Source: Flagellimonas okinawensis (GTDB lineage: Bacteria > Bacteroidota > Bacteroidia > Flavobacteriales > Flavobacteriaceae). Taken from it: a DNA stretch of 64,000 nt. A program made the translations under genes and the position numbers. The notes below the pieces were generated by a model. The model did no database searches, was not told where the DNA came from, and worked only from the letters and a program-made list of their open reading frames with translations. Location of the stretch: contig NZ_JARFVA010000002.1 of NCBI RefSeq assembly GCF_029194005.1, positions 248,001-312,000 on the forward strand. Direction: 5' to 3'. Shown here one piece after another: positions 34,482 through 43,324 of the stretch (its first letter is position 1; every line of letters begins with the position of its first letter).

Positions 34482-36800
34482 TCAAGGGAGAACAGCGTTG
34501 ATTTTTTGAAGGCATAAAAGCCAATGTCCATTCACTTCCTTACGCCGTCGTTTGCTTACTTTCTTTTCCAATTTGGTTTTTAGTTCCAACAATCGCTCTG
34601 CCAATAGTCCATTTGCATAATCGGTATAGTCGGTCAGCTTTGCATCCGAATTATAGACCGAAATTTCAATGTTCAGGATAGCACCCATTCTTTCGATATA
34701 GGCCATTTGGAGTTCCTGTATTCGTGGGGAGAGGTCCTTTTCGTTGTCCAGATTTTGGAATAGACCATCCTGTACTTTTACCAGAAACTGCTCCAATAGA
34801 TTGTTGCCCATCAGCCCCTCCATATATTCCAACCGTTTGAGCCTTGGGGCCAGCAATAATTCGGTCATTAACTTGATCTGGTATTCTGAGACCTTATCCG
34901 GGAAGGTGGTATACTTCACCTTTACCATGAAATCAGGGTCGGTCAACCAGTTTGGCGGGTGGAATACATTTTGTACCAGAAAGTCAATGGCTTCTTCCTG
35001 CTTGCTCCATGCAATAGGGTCAAACATATTTCCAGGCTGGTCCAAGGATTTATATTGCAGGTCATAGCCTCCAATGACCGAGGCAGCATGCTGCATATGA
35101 TGGTACCATAGATCAACAGATTTGTTGTACAGACGGAACAATCCTGCGTTGCCTTTTTCATTCAGCGTGGCACTGGGTATAATTTCAATGGCGCGCTCCA
35201 GATTCCGCAGGGCCATTGATGTACTTAGGACTGGATCGTTGGTCTCGACTACTTCATCTGTTCTGGCGGGGCCGATGACCTCAAACTGTGAATCATTATA
35301 ACGATACCAAGGAATGGAATCCTGTAAACGGATCATTGTCTCCAACAGCTGTGATTCTTCTTTTTTGGTGGTGCCTAATGGAAATTCCTGATAACCCCAT
35401 GTTATGGAATAATGATCTGTGGGACCGACCTTGGGAATCAATAAGTTCGGAGGGATATTATCCTTGGGTTGTGGGATATTGTTGTGCCTGGTATAGTTCA
35501 TGACACTTGGGGTATGTCCCATAGTGGTCAACCAGTTTGGATCGGTTACTTGATCGACACTATAATTGTACTCTCCAAAATTTCCATCTTTAAGCCCCAG
35601 GGCATGTCCAGTTTCATGTGCCGTCAGTGCTTGGAACAACCGTCCGGTCAATTCATCAGGGAAGGGAAAGCTTCGAGCCCTTTTATCCAAGGGAGCTGCC
35701 CGAACAAAATACCTTTCCTCCAGGGTCTCTCGGGAAGCGTTCAAAAAAACATCCCCTTTTAAAATCTCGCCTGTTCGATCATCTATTACCCATCGTACAG
35801 TACCGCCGTACTCTTCTCCATCAGGGTTCCTGAAATATCGCTCCTGTCCCCAATAAACTATATTGGTGTTAACACTGTATTTATCCCATTCACTTAAACT
35901 ATCGGTTTCTATCACCCGTATAGCATCATTGAAGCCTGCAGTCTCGAATGCAGGCAACCATTCCTCGATTCCCGCTTTTACATAGGGGCGCCATTTTTTA
36001 GGAATTTCAGGGGACAACAAAAAGGTAATGGGTTTGATAGGAACACTGAGGCTTTTGTCTTTGTATTTTTTTTCCAGCCGCCACCTGATGATATTGGCCT
36101 TGCTATTATGGGTCCCGCTAACGTGGATGCCTTGAGGGATGCCCATGTAATCCTCATTGAAGTAACCCATTCGATAATCATGCGTTCTTGATTTCATGGG
36201 TTCGGGCAACGCTGAAAAGCCAAAATACATTGGAAAGGACACCCTTTCTTTTTTAGAGACCATTCCTCTTCGAATTTTGATGATGACTTCATTGTCAAGG
36301 TCTTTGCTATCCTCTACAAATGAGATATCAGGAACCGAAGGGCCAAAGGATACACCAAGCTTTTGGGGCCATTCGACAATCTTGTTCAAGATCAAATCGG
36401 TGATATTGATGCGGTATTCCTTGGATTCACTTTGTTGCTGTTCCAAGGGAAAAATGGCCAGTACATTGTCCATCAAGGTCTTGTCCGTTACCACAGGCAA
36501 AACAACCCCTGAAGTAGATGGAATACTAAGGGATTTTAATATGATTTTATCCTTATGACGTGTCCACGCTATTTGCATATAGCTGTAGGACCTTCCTTTA
36601 TAGCAGTTGAACAATATAGGTTGGTCCAATAATTTATGGGGAATGTTGAGGAACAATTGGTCCCCCACGATTTCCGTATTCAAAAACGCTGGGCCCTGAT
36701 CAGTAACTAGGTCGGTTTTAATTTCCCCATTCAACTGAGAGGCTTTCAATTGCCCAAAGAATAGGAATAACAGAATAAGGGGTAACTTGATATGTTTCAT
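34482..36800 (-). CDS. Exported zinc-dependent metalloprotease (DUF5117/DUF4953 type)
   Basis: 772 residues with a signal peptide (MKHIKLPLILLFLFFGQLKA). The zinc site is HETGHALGLKD (HExxHxxGxxD) at about residue 396, followed by a Met-turn-like SVMNYTR. The N-terminal DUF5117-like and C-terminal DUF4953-like regions surround it. These proteases are envelope or secreted enzymes of Bacteroidota. It follows susD in the same direction after an 81-base gap with a strong hairpin. It may trim peptides outside the cell for uptake by the SusC/D pair, or process the nearby DUF6520 peptide. Confidence 0.85.
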   Translation of the reverse strand: MKHIKLPLILLFLFFGQLKASQLNGEIKTDLVTDQGPAFLNTEIVGDQLFLNIPHKLLDQPILFNCYKGRSYSYMQIAWTRHKDKIILKSLSIPSTSGVVLPVVTDKTLMDNVLAIFPLEQQQSESKEYRINITDLILNKIVEWPQKLGVSFGPSVPDISFVEDSKDLDNEVIIKIRRGMVSKKERVSFPMYFGFSALPEPMKSRTHDYRMGYFNEDYMGIPQGIHVSGTHNSKANIIRWRLEKKYKDKSLSVPIKPITFLLSPEIPKKWRPYVKAGIEEWLPAFETAGFNDAIRVIETDSLSEWDKYSVNTNIVYWGQERYFRNPDGEEYGGTVRWVIDDRTGEILKGDVFLNASRETLEERYFVRAAPLDKRARSFPFPDELTGRLFQALTAHETGHALGLKDGNFGEYNYSVDQVTDPNWLTTMGHTPSVMNYTRHNNIPQPKDNIPPNLLIPKVGPTDHYSITWGYQEFPLGTTKKEESQLLETMIRLQDSIPWYRYNDSQFEVIGPARTDEVVETNDPVLSTSMALRNLERAIEIIPSATLNEKGNAGLFRLYNKSVDLWYHHMQHAASVIGGYDLQYKSLDQPGNMFDPIAWSKQEEAIDFLVQNVFHPPNWLTDPDFMVKVKYTTFPDKVSEYQIKLMTELLLAPRLKRLEYMEGLMGNNLLEQFLVKVQDGLFQNLDNEKDLSPRIQELQMAYIERMGAILNIEISVYNSDAKLTDYTDYANGLLAERLLELKTKLEKKVSKRRRKEVNGHWLLCLQKINAVLP

Positions 36801-36835
36801 CTTACGTTATGTTTTACTATTGAATCGACCATTGT

Positions 36836-36865
36836 ACAGGACCTTGTTATTTGACAAGGTCCTGT
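36836..36865 (-). repeat. 12-bp hairpin between susD and the metalloprotease gene
   Basis: CAGGACCTTGT and ACAAGGTCCTG (plus one flanking A-T pair) enclose a 6-base loop. In the direction of transcription there is no T-run directly after it, so it may be an RNA-processing or partial-termination site that sets different levels of SusCD and protease. Confidence 0.6.
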
Positions 36866-36881
36866 TATTGGCCTTTTTTGT

Positions 36882-38321
36882 TTAATAGCCTGCATTTTGA
36901 GGCAGTAGATTTGGATTGAGTTCCAATTGGGATTCTGGTATGGGTAGCAATAGATTCGTTTCATTCCAATTGGGCTTGATGTCATCCAATATGGTTCCCG
37001 CATTTCCGGTACGTTTAAGGTCGAACCAACGATGTCCCTGTTCCGTAAAAAGTTCCAGTTGCCGTTCTTTCAGGATAGCTTCCAACAGTTCAGTCTGGGT
37101 GTTCGCTTGCGTGGCAGCAAGACCTGCCCGCTCCCTGATACGATTGAGATCGTTGGCGGCCCCAATGAGATCTCCCAGACGGGCCCTTGCTTCTGCCCGG
37201 ATCAAATACTGCTCGGTCAAACGGAACAAAATGGAATATTCCAAGGATTCCGTTTCGTTGTAATCGGCCTTGTATTTGTGTGGATAGTAGAACGTGATGG
37301 TGTTGTCCGTATCCGAAATGGGTTCGGTCCATTGCTCATACCTAAGGTCATTTTCTTCAAAAGACGACAAAAGATGGTCGGTCAGGGCATAGGTCTGACC
37401 CGGCACCAACTCAATGGTCAATGTGCCTCCTTCACTTGTATTGATGGGAAATTGATCATCGGCCTGTAGCTGCCAAATGGTTTCTGGTGATGCTTTTAAG
37501 AATACACGGTCCAGGTCCATTTCCAATTGAAAGTTCTGGATGAGACCCGTTGAATAGGATACCGCATGTTCCCAACTCCCGACGTACAAATGCATTCTTG
37601 CCAATAAGGCCTTGACCACATAGGCATCAGGAATGATCCTATTGGACGTTTCAGGTTCTTGCCCTTCCATGAGCCCAAGGGCTTCTTCCAAGTCCACAAT
37701 GATAGTCTCGTACACCGCGGTCTCCGGCAATCGCGAAACCCTATTGTTCTCCTGATAATCAGTGGTCTTGATATAGGGGACGTCCCCGAAAAGGCCGACC
37801 AATTGACTGTGCAGGTACGAGCGAACGAAAAGGGCCTCGCCCTTGAACCTGTTTCTTTCGGAGTTGCTCAAGGCTTTGGATGACTCGACCCCTTCAATGA
37901 TGGCATTGGCCCCGTAGATCAGGTTATAGGCTTGGTTCCACCAAAGTTCCACTCGATTGTTGGTGGCGATGATGTTATGATTATAGAATTGGGCCAGATC
38001 CACATTGAATCCATAATAGTCCAGTTCATCCGAATAAATGCCCAGTACAGGGGTCAGGCCAAAGTTTCCCGATACCATGCCCTGCTCCCTCATGTTAAAG
38101 TACAGATTGGCCATTGCGGATTCCACCGTGGCAGGGTCCTCAAATACAGTCTCGGCTATGAGAATGTTCTGTGGTGGATCTACTTCCACAAATTCTGTGC
38201 ATCCCGAAAGCAACATGCATTGCAGGATAAGGATGTGATAGGGTCTAAAGAAAATAGTGTCTTTGATAAAGGACTTTGTTGCTGTCCTTTTATGATATGT
38301 TGTTTTATCTATTTTTTTCAT
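36882..38321 (-). CDS. RagB/SusD family outer-membrane lipoprotein
   Basis: 479 residues with a lipoprotein signal (LILQCMLLSGC, lipid on Cys about residue 41) after an unusually long, basic N-terminus. SusD features follow: NNRVELWWNQAYNLIYGANAIIEGV, RFKGEALFVRSYLHSQLVGLFGDVPYI, and the C-terminal ILKERQLELFTEQGHRWFDLKRTG. SusD-like proteins form the lid of the SusC channel and bind the nutrient. It starts 15 bases after susC. The substrate is unknown; the adjacent protease suggests peptides. Confidence 0.93.
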   Translation of the reverse strand: MKKIDKTTYHKRTATKSFIKDTIFFRPYHILILQCMLLSGCTEFVEVDPPQNILIAETVFEDPATVESAMANLYFNMREQGMVSGNFGLTPVLGIYSDELDYYGFNVDLAQFYNHNIIATNNRVELWWNQAYNLIYGANAIIEGVESSKALSNSERNRFKGEALFVRSYLHSQLVGLFGDVPYIKTTDYQENNRVSRLPETAVYETIIVDLEEALGLMEGQEPETSNRIIPDAYVVKALLARMHLYVGSWEHAVSYSTGLIQNFQLEMDLDRVFLKASPETIWQLQADDQFPINTSEGGTLTIELVPGQTYALTDHLLSSFEENDLRYEQWTEPISDTDNTITFYYPHKYKADYNETESLEYSILFRLTEQYLIRAEARARLGDLIGAANDLNRIRERAGLAATQANTQTELLEAILKERQLELFTEQGHRWFDLKRTGNAGTILDDIKPNWNETNLLLPIPESQLELNPNLLPQNAGY

Positions 38322-38336
38322 CTTGAAAGGATTTGA

Positions 38337-41300
38337 TTAAAAACTGATTTGTACGCCTAAGGTGAGCTGTCTTAGCGGGGGCAAGCGCGTGCTTGAGGGT
38401 TGTTCTGGATCTGGCCCGTAGTAATTGGTCAAGGTCCATAGGTTTTGCCCCTGCAGGTATACATTGATATCCAACCCATTCTCCATGGTGGGTAGTTTGT
38501 AGTTCAGCGCAATGTTTCTGAGACGCAGAAAGGAGGCGTCGGAGACCGCAGCATTGCTACTTTGCTGGCGGGCACCCAAATCCTCCACCGTCGTAAAACC
38601 ACTGGAAGAACGCTGATAGGTGGCGATATCCCCCGGCTGTTGCCATCTGTCCAATAAATCTACGGGTACATTGCCCCTGAAGCCAGGCGTGGCATCAAAA
38701 CGGACCGCATTATAGGCCCTCTGTTTTTTGAACTGGAAGAATACGTCCAGGCTCAGGTTTCCCAAAGTGAAGGTGTTTCTCATACCCCCATACCACTTGG
38801 GGGCCAGATCTTCGATCCATTCCAAGTCGCCCGGATTGCTGACCTCCCCATCACCATCATAGTCCTCAAATTCATAGATGCCTGTTTCAGGATTGACCCC
38901 TAGGGCATTGTAGAGTTTTACGATGGTCAAGGGTTCGCCAATGACATACCGATTGGCAAAAGTGGATGATTCAAGGTTGTCGAACTCGACCAACTTATTT
39001 TTGGGCACGGTCAGATTCAGGGTCGTTGACCATTCGAACCTTTTGGAGCGGACATTGACCGTCCGAAGATCCAGTTCAAGCCCCGTGTTCTCTACCACGG
39101 CGTCAAAATTGCCCGTTAGCTGGGAAAAACCAGTGGTTGCTGCCAAGGGAATCCCTACCAACTGGTTGGAGGAACGGTTTCGGTACCAAGAGGTGTTGAG
39201 GAAAACCCGGTCATTGAAAAATCCAAGTTCGAGGGCAGCTTCCAATTTTCGATTGGCCTCCCAGCCAAACTGTGGGTTAAATATGCCTGAGGGTTCCAAC
39301 AGCGTAGTGCTTGCATAGGATTCCCCGGAGACATTGTAGGTGTCCAAATAACGATAGTCCCCAATGTTGTCACTTCCCGTGATGCCATAACTGCCCCGAA
39401 GCTTTCCATGGCTCAAAAAGGAGCTTTCCTTAAAGATGGCTTCCCTTGAAAATACCCAGGCAAGGCCCACGGCACCAAAGTTTCCGAACTGCCTTCCCGG
39501 TCCAAAGCGGGAAGACCCGTCGCGACGGCCGGTAAGGTTCAGGATATAACGGTCATACAACTTAAGATTGACCCTGCCGAAGAGGGCACTATAGCGATAA
39601 TCGGCATCGGAGGTGGAAAAGATTTCCAAGGATTGAGCCGCGGCCAAATTCTTGATCAGGCCATTATTGGGAAAACCCCTTCCCCTTATTACCAATTGAC
39701 TGGAACTTTCTTGTTGAAAGGTGGTACCTACCAATACATTCAGCGAAAGTTTGTCCCAGTGCTTCTTCCAGTTCAACTGTGGCTCCACAATCCATGATTC
39801 CCGCTCTGAGGCATTGGTGGTCAGGTTGGAAAAGTTTTGGGGTGTGAGTCCCAGACCTGGGTTTCTAGCTGTATTGGGATTGGTGACATAGGAGTCCAAT
39901 CGATAGCGGGTAAAGCCCAAGCTGGACTTCAGTTCCAAATTGGGCGCTATGGCATAAGATAAAGTCGCATTGGAGATAATGTTATTCGTAGTAGCTACAA
40001 ATTCCTCCTCCAATGCGGCCAAGGGGTTGTCCCAGGTGTTGTTCTCCCAGTTCAGGTTGCCCTCCTCATCGAACAGGGCAGGGGCATTGGGCTCCAAGGA
40101 ATAGGCTTGCTGGGTAAAGTCTGCTCCGGGCAATCGGTTATCCTCTCGAGTGTAGCTACTGGAAAAGTTGATTTTGAACTTCCCATTGTTGGATCGGTGG
40201 GTCAGATTACTGTTCAAGCTTGCCTTTCTGTAATTGGCATCCCCGGGAAATACCGTGGTCTCCTTTAAATAACCGCCACTGACGAAGAATTGGGTCAGTT
40301 CGTTGCCCCCGGAAACGGAAAGCTGTGCGTTCTGGCGATAGGCGGTGCCCCCGATCAATTCCTCTTGCCAATCCGTATAACGATTGTTGTCCCATACCGT
40401 AATATCCGGCCAAAAACCGTCAAGGGCGGGATTTTCCAATAGCGGGGTAAGCCCATCATTGTCAATGCCTTCCCTACGGATTTCCAAATATTGTTGGCTG
40501 TTCATCAAGTCCAAGAAATTGGAAACCCCGCTCAGCGTAGTACTCAAATGGGCATCAAAGCGGGTTTTACCTGCCTTTCCTTTTTTGGTGGTGATCAATA
40601 CCACTCCATTTGCTCCGCGGGAGCCATAAATGGCGGTGGCATCGGCATCCTTCAATACTTCAATGCTTTCGATGTCATTGGGATTGATGGCGTTGAGGGG
40701 ACTGATGTCCCCGATGATTTCAGTGGAGACACGAGGGGCCGCCAAAGACTGGGAACCATAGGGTACCCCATCCACAATGTAGAGGGGGTCGGTAACTCCG
40801 TTAAGGAAGTTTCGGCCACGGACCTCTACAGAGAAACTACCTCCAGGGACTCCTGTGTTCTGCACAATGTTGACGCCCGATAGATGTCCCTGCATGGCTG
40901 CCAAAGGATTGGCCACAGGTTGCTTCTCCATGATTTCTGATTTGATGGTGGCGATACTTCCTGTCCGTTCCTTTTCGGAAACCGTGTAATAGCCTGCATT
41001 AAGGACCACTTCGCCCAACTGAGTGACATCCTCTTCCATTTGGACATTGATGGTATTTCTTCCATCGATGGGGATTTTCAAGGTTTTAAGGCCTACTATG
41101 GAAAAGACCAATAGGTCATTAGAGCTTGCTTGAATATTATAGGTGCCGTCCAAGTCGGAAATGGTTCCTTGGTCGGTAGATTCCACTACAATATTGACCC
41201 CGCCCAAAGGCAGCCCTTCCCTATCGGTAACAGTGCCCGAGATGGTGGTCTGTGGTGGATGAATTGTTTTGCCCGCCACCAGTTTTTGGGGGAGTAGAGG

Positions 41301-41366
41301 AGATAATAGGATATATAAGAACAGGAACAGGTATGTCCTGCCTAAGCGTTTTGGTGATTTCTTCAT
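38337..41366 (-). CDS. SusC/RagA family TonB-linked outer-membrane protein
   Basis: 1009 residues. After the signal peptide comes a carboxypeptidase-D-like beta sandwich (GTVTDREGLPLGGVNIVVE), a plug domain (ATIKSEIMEKQPVANPLAAMQGHLSGVNIVQN; SIEVLKDADATAIYGSRGANGVVLITTKKG) and a beta barrel ending in LTLGVQISF. It imports large substrates with its SusD partner using TonB energy. The shared operator motif lies 38 bases upstream of the ATG. Confidence 0.94.
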   Translation of the reverse strand: MKKSPKRLGRTYLFLFLYILLSPLLPQKLVAGKTIHPPQTTISGTVTDREGLPLGGVNIVVESTDQGTISDLDGTYNIQASSNDLLVFSIVGLKTLKIPIDGRNTINVQMEEDVTQLGEVVLNAGYYTVSEKERTGSIATIKSEIMEKQPVANPLAAMQGHLSGVNIVQNTGVPGGSFSVEVRGRNFLNGVTDPLYIVDGVPYGSQSLAAPRVSTEIIGDISPLNAINPNDIESIEVLKDADATAIYGSRGANGVVLITTKKGKAGKTRFDAHLSTTLSGVSNFLDLMNSQQYLEIRREGIDNDGLTPLLENPALDGFWPDITVWDNNRYTDWQEELIGGTAYRQNAQLSVSGGNELTQFFVSGGYLKETTVFPGDANYRKASLNSNLTHRSNNGKFKINFSSSYTREDNRLPGADFTQQAYSLEPNAPALFDEEGNLNWENNTWDNPLAALEEEFVATTNNIISNATLSYAIAPNLELKSSLGFTRYRLDSYVTNPNTARNPGLGLTPQNFSNLTTNASERESWIVEPQLNWKKHWDKLSLNVLVGTTFQQESSSQLVIRGRGFPNNGLIKNLAAAQSLEIFSTSDADYRYSALFGRVNLKLYDRYILNLTGRRDGSSRFGPGRQFGNFGAVGLAWVFSREAIFKESSFLSHGKLRGSYGITGSDNIGDYRYLDTYNVSGESYASTTLLEPSGIFNPQFGWEANRKLEAALELGFFNDRVFLNTSWYRNRSSNQLVGIPLAATTGFSQLTGNFDAVVENTGLELDLRTVNVRSKRFEWSTTLNLTVPKNKLVEFDNLESSTFANRYVIGEPLTIVKLYNALGVNPETGIYEFEDYDGDGEVSNPGDLEWIEDLAPKWYGGMRNTFTLGNLSLDVFFQFKKQRAYNAVRFDATPGFRGNVPVDLLDRWQQPGDIATYQRSSSGFTTVEDLGARQQSSNAAVSDASFLRLRNIALNYKLPTMENGLDINVYLQGQNLWTLTNYYGPDPEQPSSTRLPPLRQLTLGVQISF

Positions 41367-41404
41367 TATGTTGAGTTCGTTTGATTAAAGAGTTCGTTAG
41401 TATT

Positions 41405-41432
41405 ACATTACCCACAGGACATTTGCTTATCT
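41405..41432 (-). promoter_or_regulatory. Shared operator-like motif, site 3 (susC promoter, degenerate)
   Basis: Minus strand: AGATAAG, CAAAT, GTCC, TGTGGG, TAATGT. It keeps the AGATAA and TCC blocks and exact spacing of sites 1 and 2, with a weaker last block, and stands 38 bases before the susC start. Confidence 0.5.
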
Positions 41433-41594
41433 GCCCATAGGTTTTTAGCCACACTGCCCGAAAAGTCATGATAAAGCTGTAACTTCCCTAAGGGCATTAA
41501 GTTTCGAACATAGGCCACCCTGTCCAAGCAGTAATGGTGCCTGGAAATAGGATTCCTAAATGAATAAGACTATGAAAATGTATTTGGGCCGGAT

Positions 41595-41683
41595 ACCCTA
41601 AAATGGATGTAGTAAACTATGGGACAAAAGATATCGTAAACCGGAAAAATGTCGCGTATATCCCATAGTTATAGTCTTAGGGT
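41595..41683. repeat. Nested inverted repeats upstream of susC
   Basis: ACCCTAA (41595-41601) and TTAGGGT (41677-41683) flank AACTATGGGA (41615-41624) and TCCCATAGTT (41661-41670). A further pair, AAGACTAT (41566-41573) with ATAGTCTT (41671-41678), would compete, so two alternative folds are possible. Confidence 0.55.
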
Positions 41684-41881
41684 TAGACGGGATTCTTTGG
41701 CTTTTTCTTAAAGAGAATCTCAAATAGGGTCAGGCCCGCTCCAGAACTGGAACCGACCGATGATGAATTCACTACTAAAAAAACAAGCCTTTTGTTTCCC
41801 ATAACCCATTGGTTGGGCGATGCCCCGAAAGGACCAAAGAAACCAAACGCTATGAAAAAGTTGGGCGTGAAACTCAACTTA

Positions 41882-41992
41882 TCGCTTTTGAGGTACTGGT
41901 ATACCCGTGTACGATAAGCCAGCTCACGCCCGGGTCGTGAGCAAACTGCTTATTGTCTCGTACACATAAAAATTACCAGTTTTCAAAAGCGA
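41882..41992. repeat. 111-base imperfect palindrome with five paired blocks
   Basis: Paired arms from outside in: TCGCTTTTGA/TCAAAAGCGA, ACTGGTA/TACCAGT, GTGTACGA/TCGTACAC, ATAAGC/GCTTAT and GCTCACG/CGTGAGC, closing on a CCGGGT centre. The inner unpaired bases differ between arms, as in folded recombination sites or structured RNAs. No integron-type core (GTTRRRY) sits at its ends. Confidence 0.7.
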
Positions 41993-42080
41993 GACTCAAA
42001 GCGAATGCTTCAAATATGTTCTAAACGAAGAATCGCAAATGTATGTATTCAAATTCAAATATAAACATTTTCTCAGAAAC

Positions 42081-42098
42081 GGTAACCTATACGTTACC
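42081..42098 (+). promoter_or_regulatory. Palindromic operator upstream of XRE gene
   Basis: GGTAAC, 6 bases, GTTACC; 34 bases before the XRE start at 42133. Autoregulation is the simplest reading. Confidence 0.5.
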
Positions 42099-42132
42099 AA
42101 AATATTTCTTTTTAACCAAGAATTTTAATCCT

Positions 42133-42384
42133 ATGGATTTAAACGATTTTATAGAGGAGAAAAGAAAGTTGGGAGAAAACGTTATTAAGCTGAGAGAAAG
42201 GATGAAAAGTTCTGAGTATAAAAACAGGTCTATTTCTCAACAAGAACTAAGCGATAAAGGTGGTTATTTTTCAAAAAAGACCCTTGGGGAAATTGAAAGA
42301 GGAGATGGAAATCCAACATTAGAAACTATTCTTGCCTTAGCATATGTATTAGAAGTTCATCCAAAAGAATTATTTGATTTCTAA
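42133..42384 (+). CDS. XRE-family HTH regulator
   Basis: 83 residues from the ATG at 42133 (MDLNDFIEEKRKLGENVIKLRERM); the longer open frame starts in the AT-rich leader. The HTH reads SISQQELSDKGGYFSKKTLGEIERGDGNPTLETILALAYVLEVHPKELF, typical XRE. It stands alone before the unknown two-gene pair at 42606, with a 221-base AT-rich spacer, and may be a stray regulator of the island. Confidence 0.8.
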   Translation: MDLNDFIEEKRKLGENVIKLRERMKSSEYKNRSISQQELSDKGGYFSKKTLGEIERGDGNPTLETILALAYVLEVHPKELFDF

Positions 42385-42584
42385 TGCTTTTATCGCTTCA
42401 TTTAGCTTCAATTTATACCATTCCTGATATAGTTGTTCTGGAAATTTCTTACATTTAGTTCCTATACTCCCCCCATAGATTTATTGAATTTTAAGAAAAC
42501 TATGCTTTGCATTTAATTGCAAAAGTTGTGCATAGCTAACCAAATTGGCGGTATATCCTAAATAAAGTTGGGTATATAAGCTAG

Positions 42585-42593
42585 TTGGGCACA
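42585..42593 (+). repeat. Cassette-type left boundary (integron-like core)
   Basis: GTTGGGC at 42584-42590 fits the integron R' core G^TTRRRY; GTTGGGCACA is exactly complementary to TGTGCCCAAC at 44829-44838 after the two following genes. The clean match of the two ends suggests a gene cassette. Confidence 0.5.
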
Positions 42594-42605
42594 ATTTAAA
42601 ACGAC

Positions 42606-43322
42606 ATGAATAATTCTAATGAACTTAATAGCAATAAATCAGATTTAATAGCATCAATTGCTAAATCTGCAGTTGGAGCAGTTCCATTTGCCGGATCTCT
42701 TCTATCAGAATTAGTCAGTTCAGTAATTCCGAATCAAAGGATTGACAGGCTAACTAAGTACGTGAAAATTTTAGAACAGAAATTGTCCCAAATACCTGCA
42801 CAAGATATAGAGGAATTAAAATCAAAGGAAGAATTTATTGACCTTGTCGAGGAGAGTTTTGTTCAGGCTTCTCGGTCCATTTCAGATGAAAGAAGAGGCT
42901 ATATCGCTTCCATTTTGGCAAATGGGATAACGAATGATTCAATTGATTTGGAAGATTCAAAGTTTCTTCTCAAGTTATTGCAAGAACTAAATGATGTAGA
43001 AATTATTTGGCTTAGATTCTTCCAAGTACCGACAATAGGTGGAGATGAGGAGTTTAGAAAGAAGCATGAAAACGTATTATCAGCAATTCGAGCATATGTA
43101 GGCTCAGACAAAGAAACCCTTCAAAAAGTTGCAGTTCAAAGTAATTATAAAAAGCATCTTGAGAGACTTGGGTTAATTAAGAATCATATTCGCTTAGATA
43201 ATGAAACAAATATGCCCAAGTTCGACAAGATTTCAGGACAGCCAGAAATTTCCTATTCTGACACAACACAACTTGGAACAATGCTTCTTGAACAAATAGG
43301 CATGAAAGAAGAAAAATTGTAA
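42606..43322 (+). CDS. Unknown protein with N-terminal amphipathic/hydrophobic helix
   Basis: 238 residues. A hydrophobic segment SAVGAVPFAGSLLSELVSSVIP (about residues 19-40) could enter a membrane; the rest is helical, with FVQASRSISDERRGYIASILANGI and LLKLLQELNDVEIIWLRFF. The overall look recalls Abi-alpha/DUF4393-like proteins of abortive infection, but I cannot assign it. Its partner begins 2 bases after the stop. The pair sits inside cassette-like ends in an ICE cargo region, a usual place for phage-defence or toxin genes. Confidence 0.65.
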   Translation: MNNSNELNSNKSDLIASIAKSAVGAVPFAGSLLSELVSSVIPNQRIDRLTKYVKILEQKLSQIPAQDIEELKSKEEFIDLVEESFVQASRSISDERRGYIASILANGITNDSIDLEDSKFLLKLLQELNDVEIIWLRFFQVPTIGGDEEFRKKHENVLSAIRAYVGSDKETLQKVAVQSNYKKHLERLGLIKNHIRLDNETNMPKFDKISGQPEISYSDTTQLGTMLLEQIGMKEEKL

Positions 43323-43324
43323 GA

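Larger units (their letters stand above)
41433..42080. other. Long intergenic region rich in inverted repeats
   Basis: No convincing gene. A 64-codon minus-strand frame (41683-41877) is open but not recognisable. The region holds a nested inverted repeat (41595-41683) and a 111-base imperfect palindrome (41882-41992). It separates the SusCD cargo from the cassette-like region and may be an old element junction. Confidence 0.5.

Noticed and set aside
41683..41877. 64-codon minus-strand ORF before the large palindrome
   Set aside because: It is hydrophobic at the start and basic at the end but has no recognisable family and no promoter; too little support for a gene.
41882..41992. Integron attC site
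   Set aside because: The palindrome has attC-like bulges but its ends lack the RYYYAAC and GTTRRRY cores in correct orientation.
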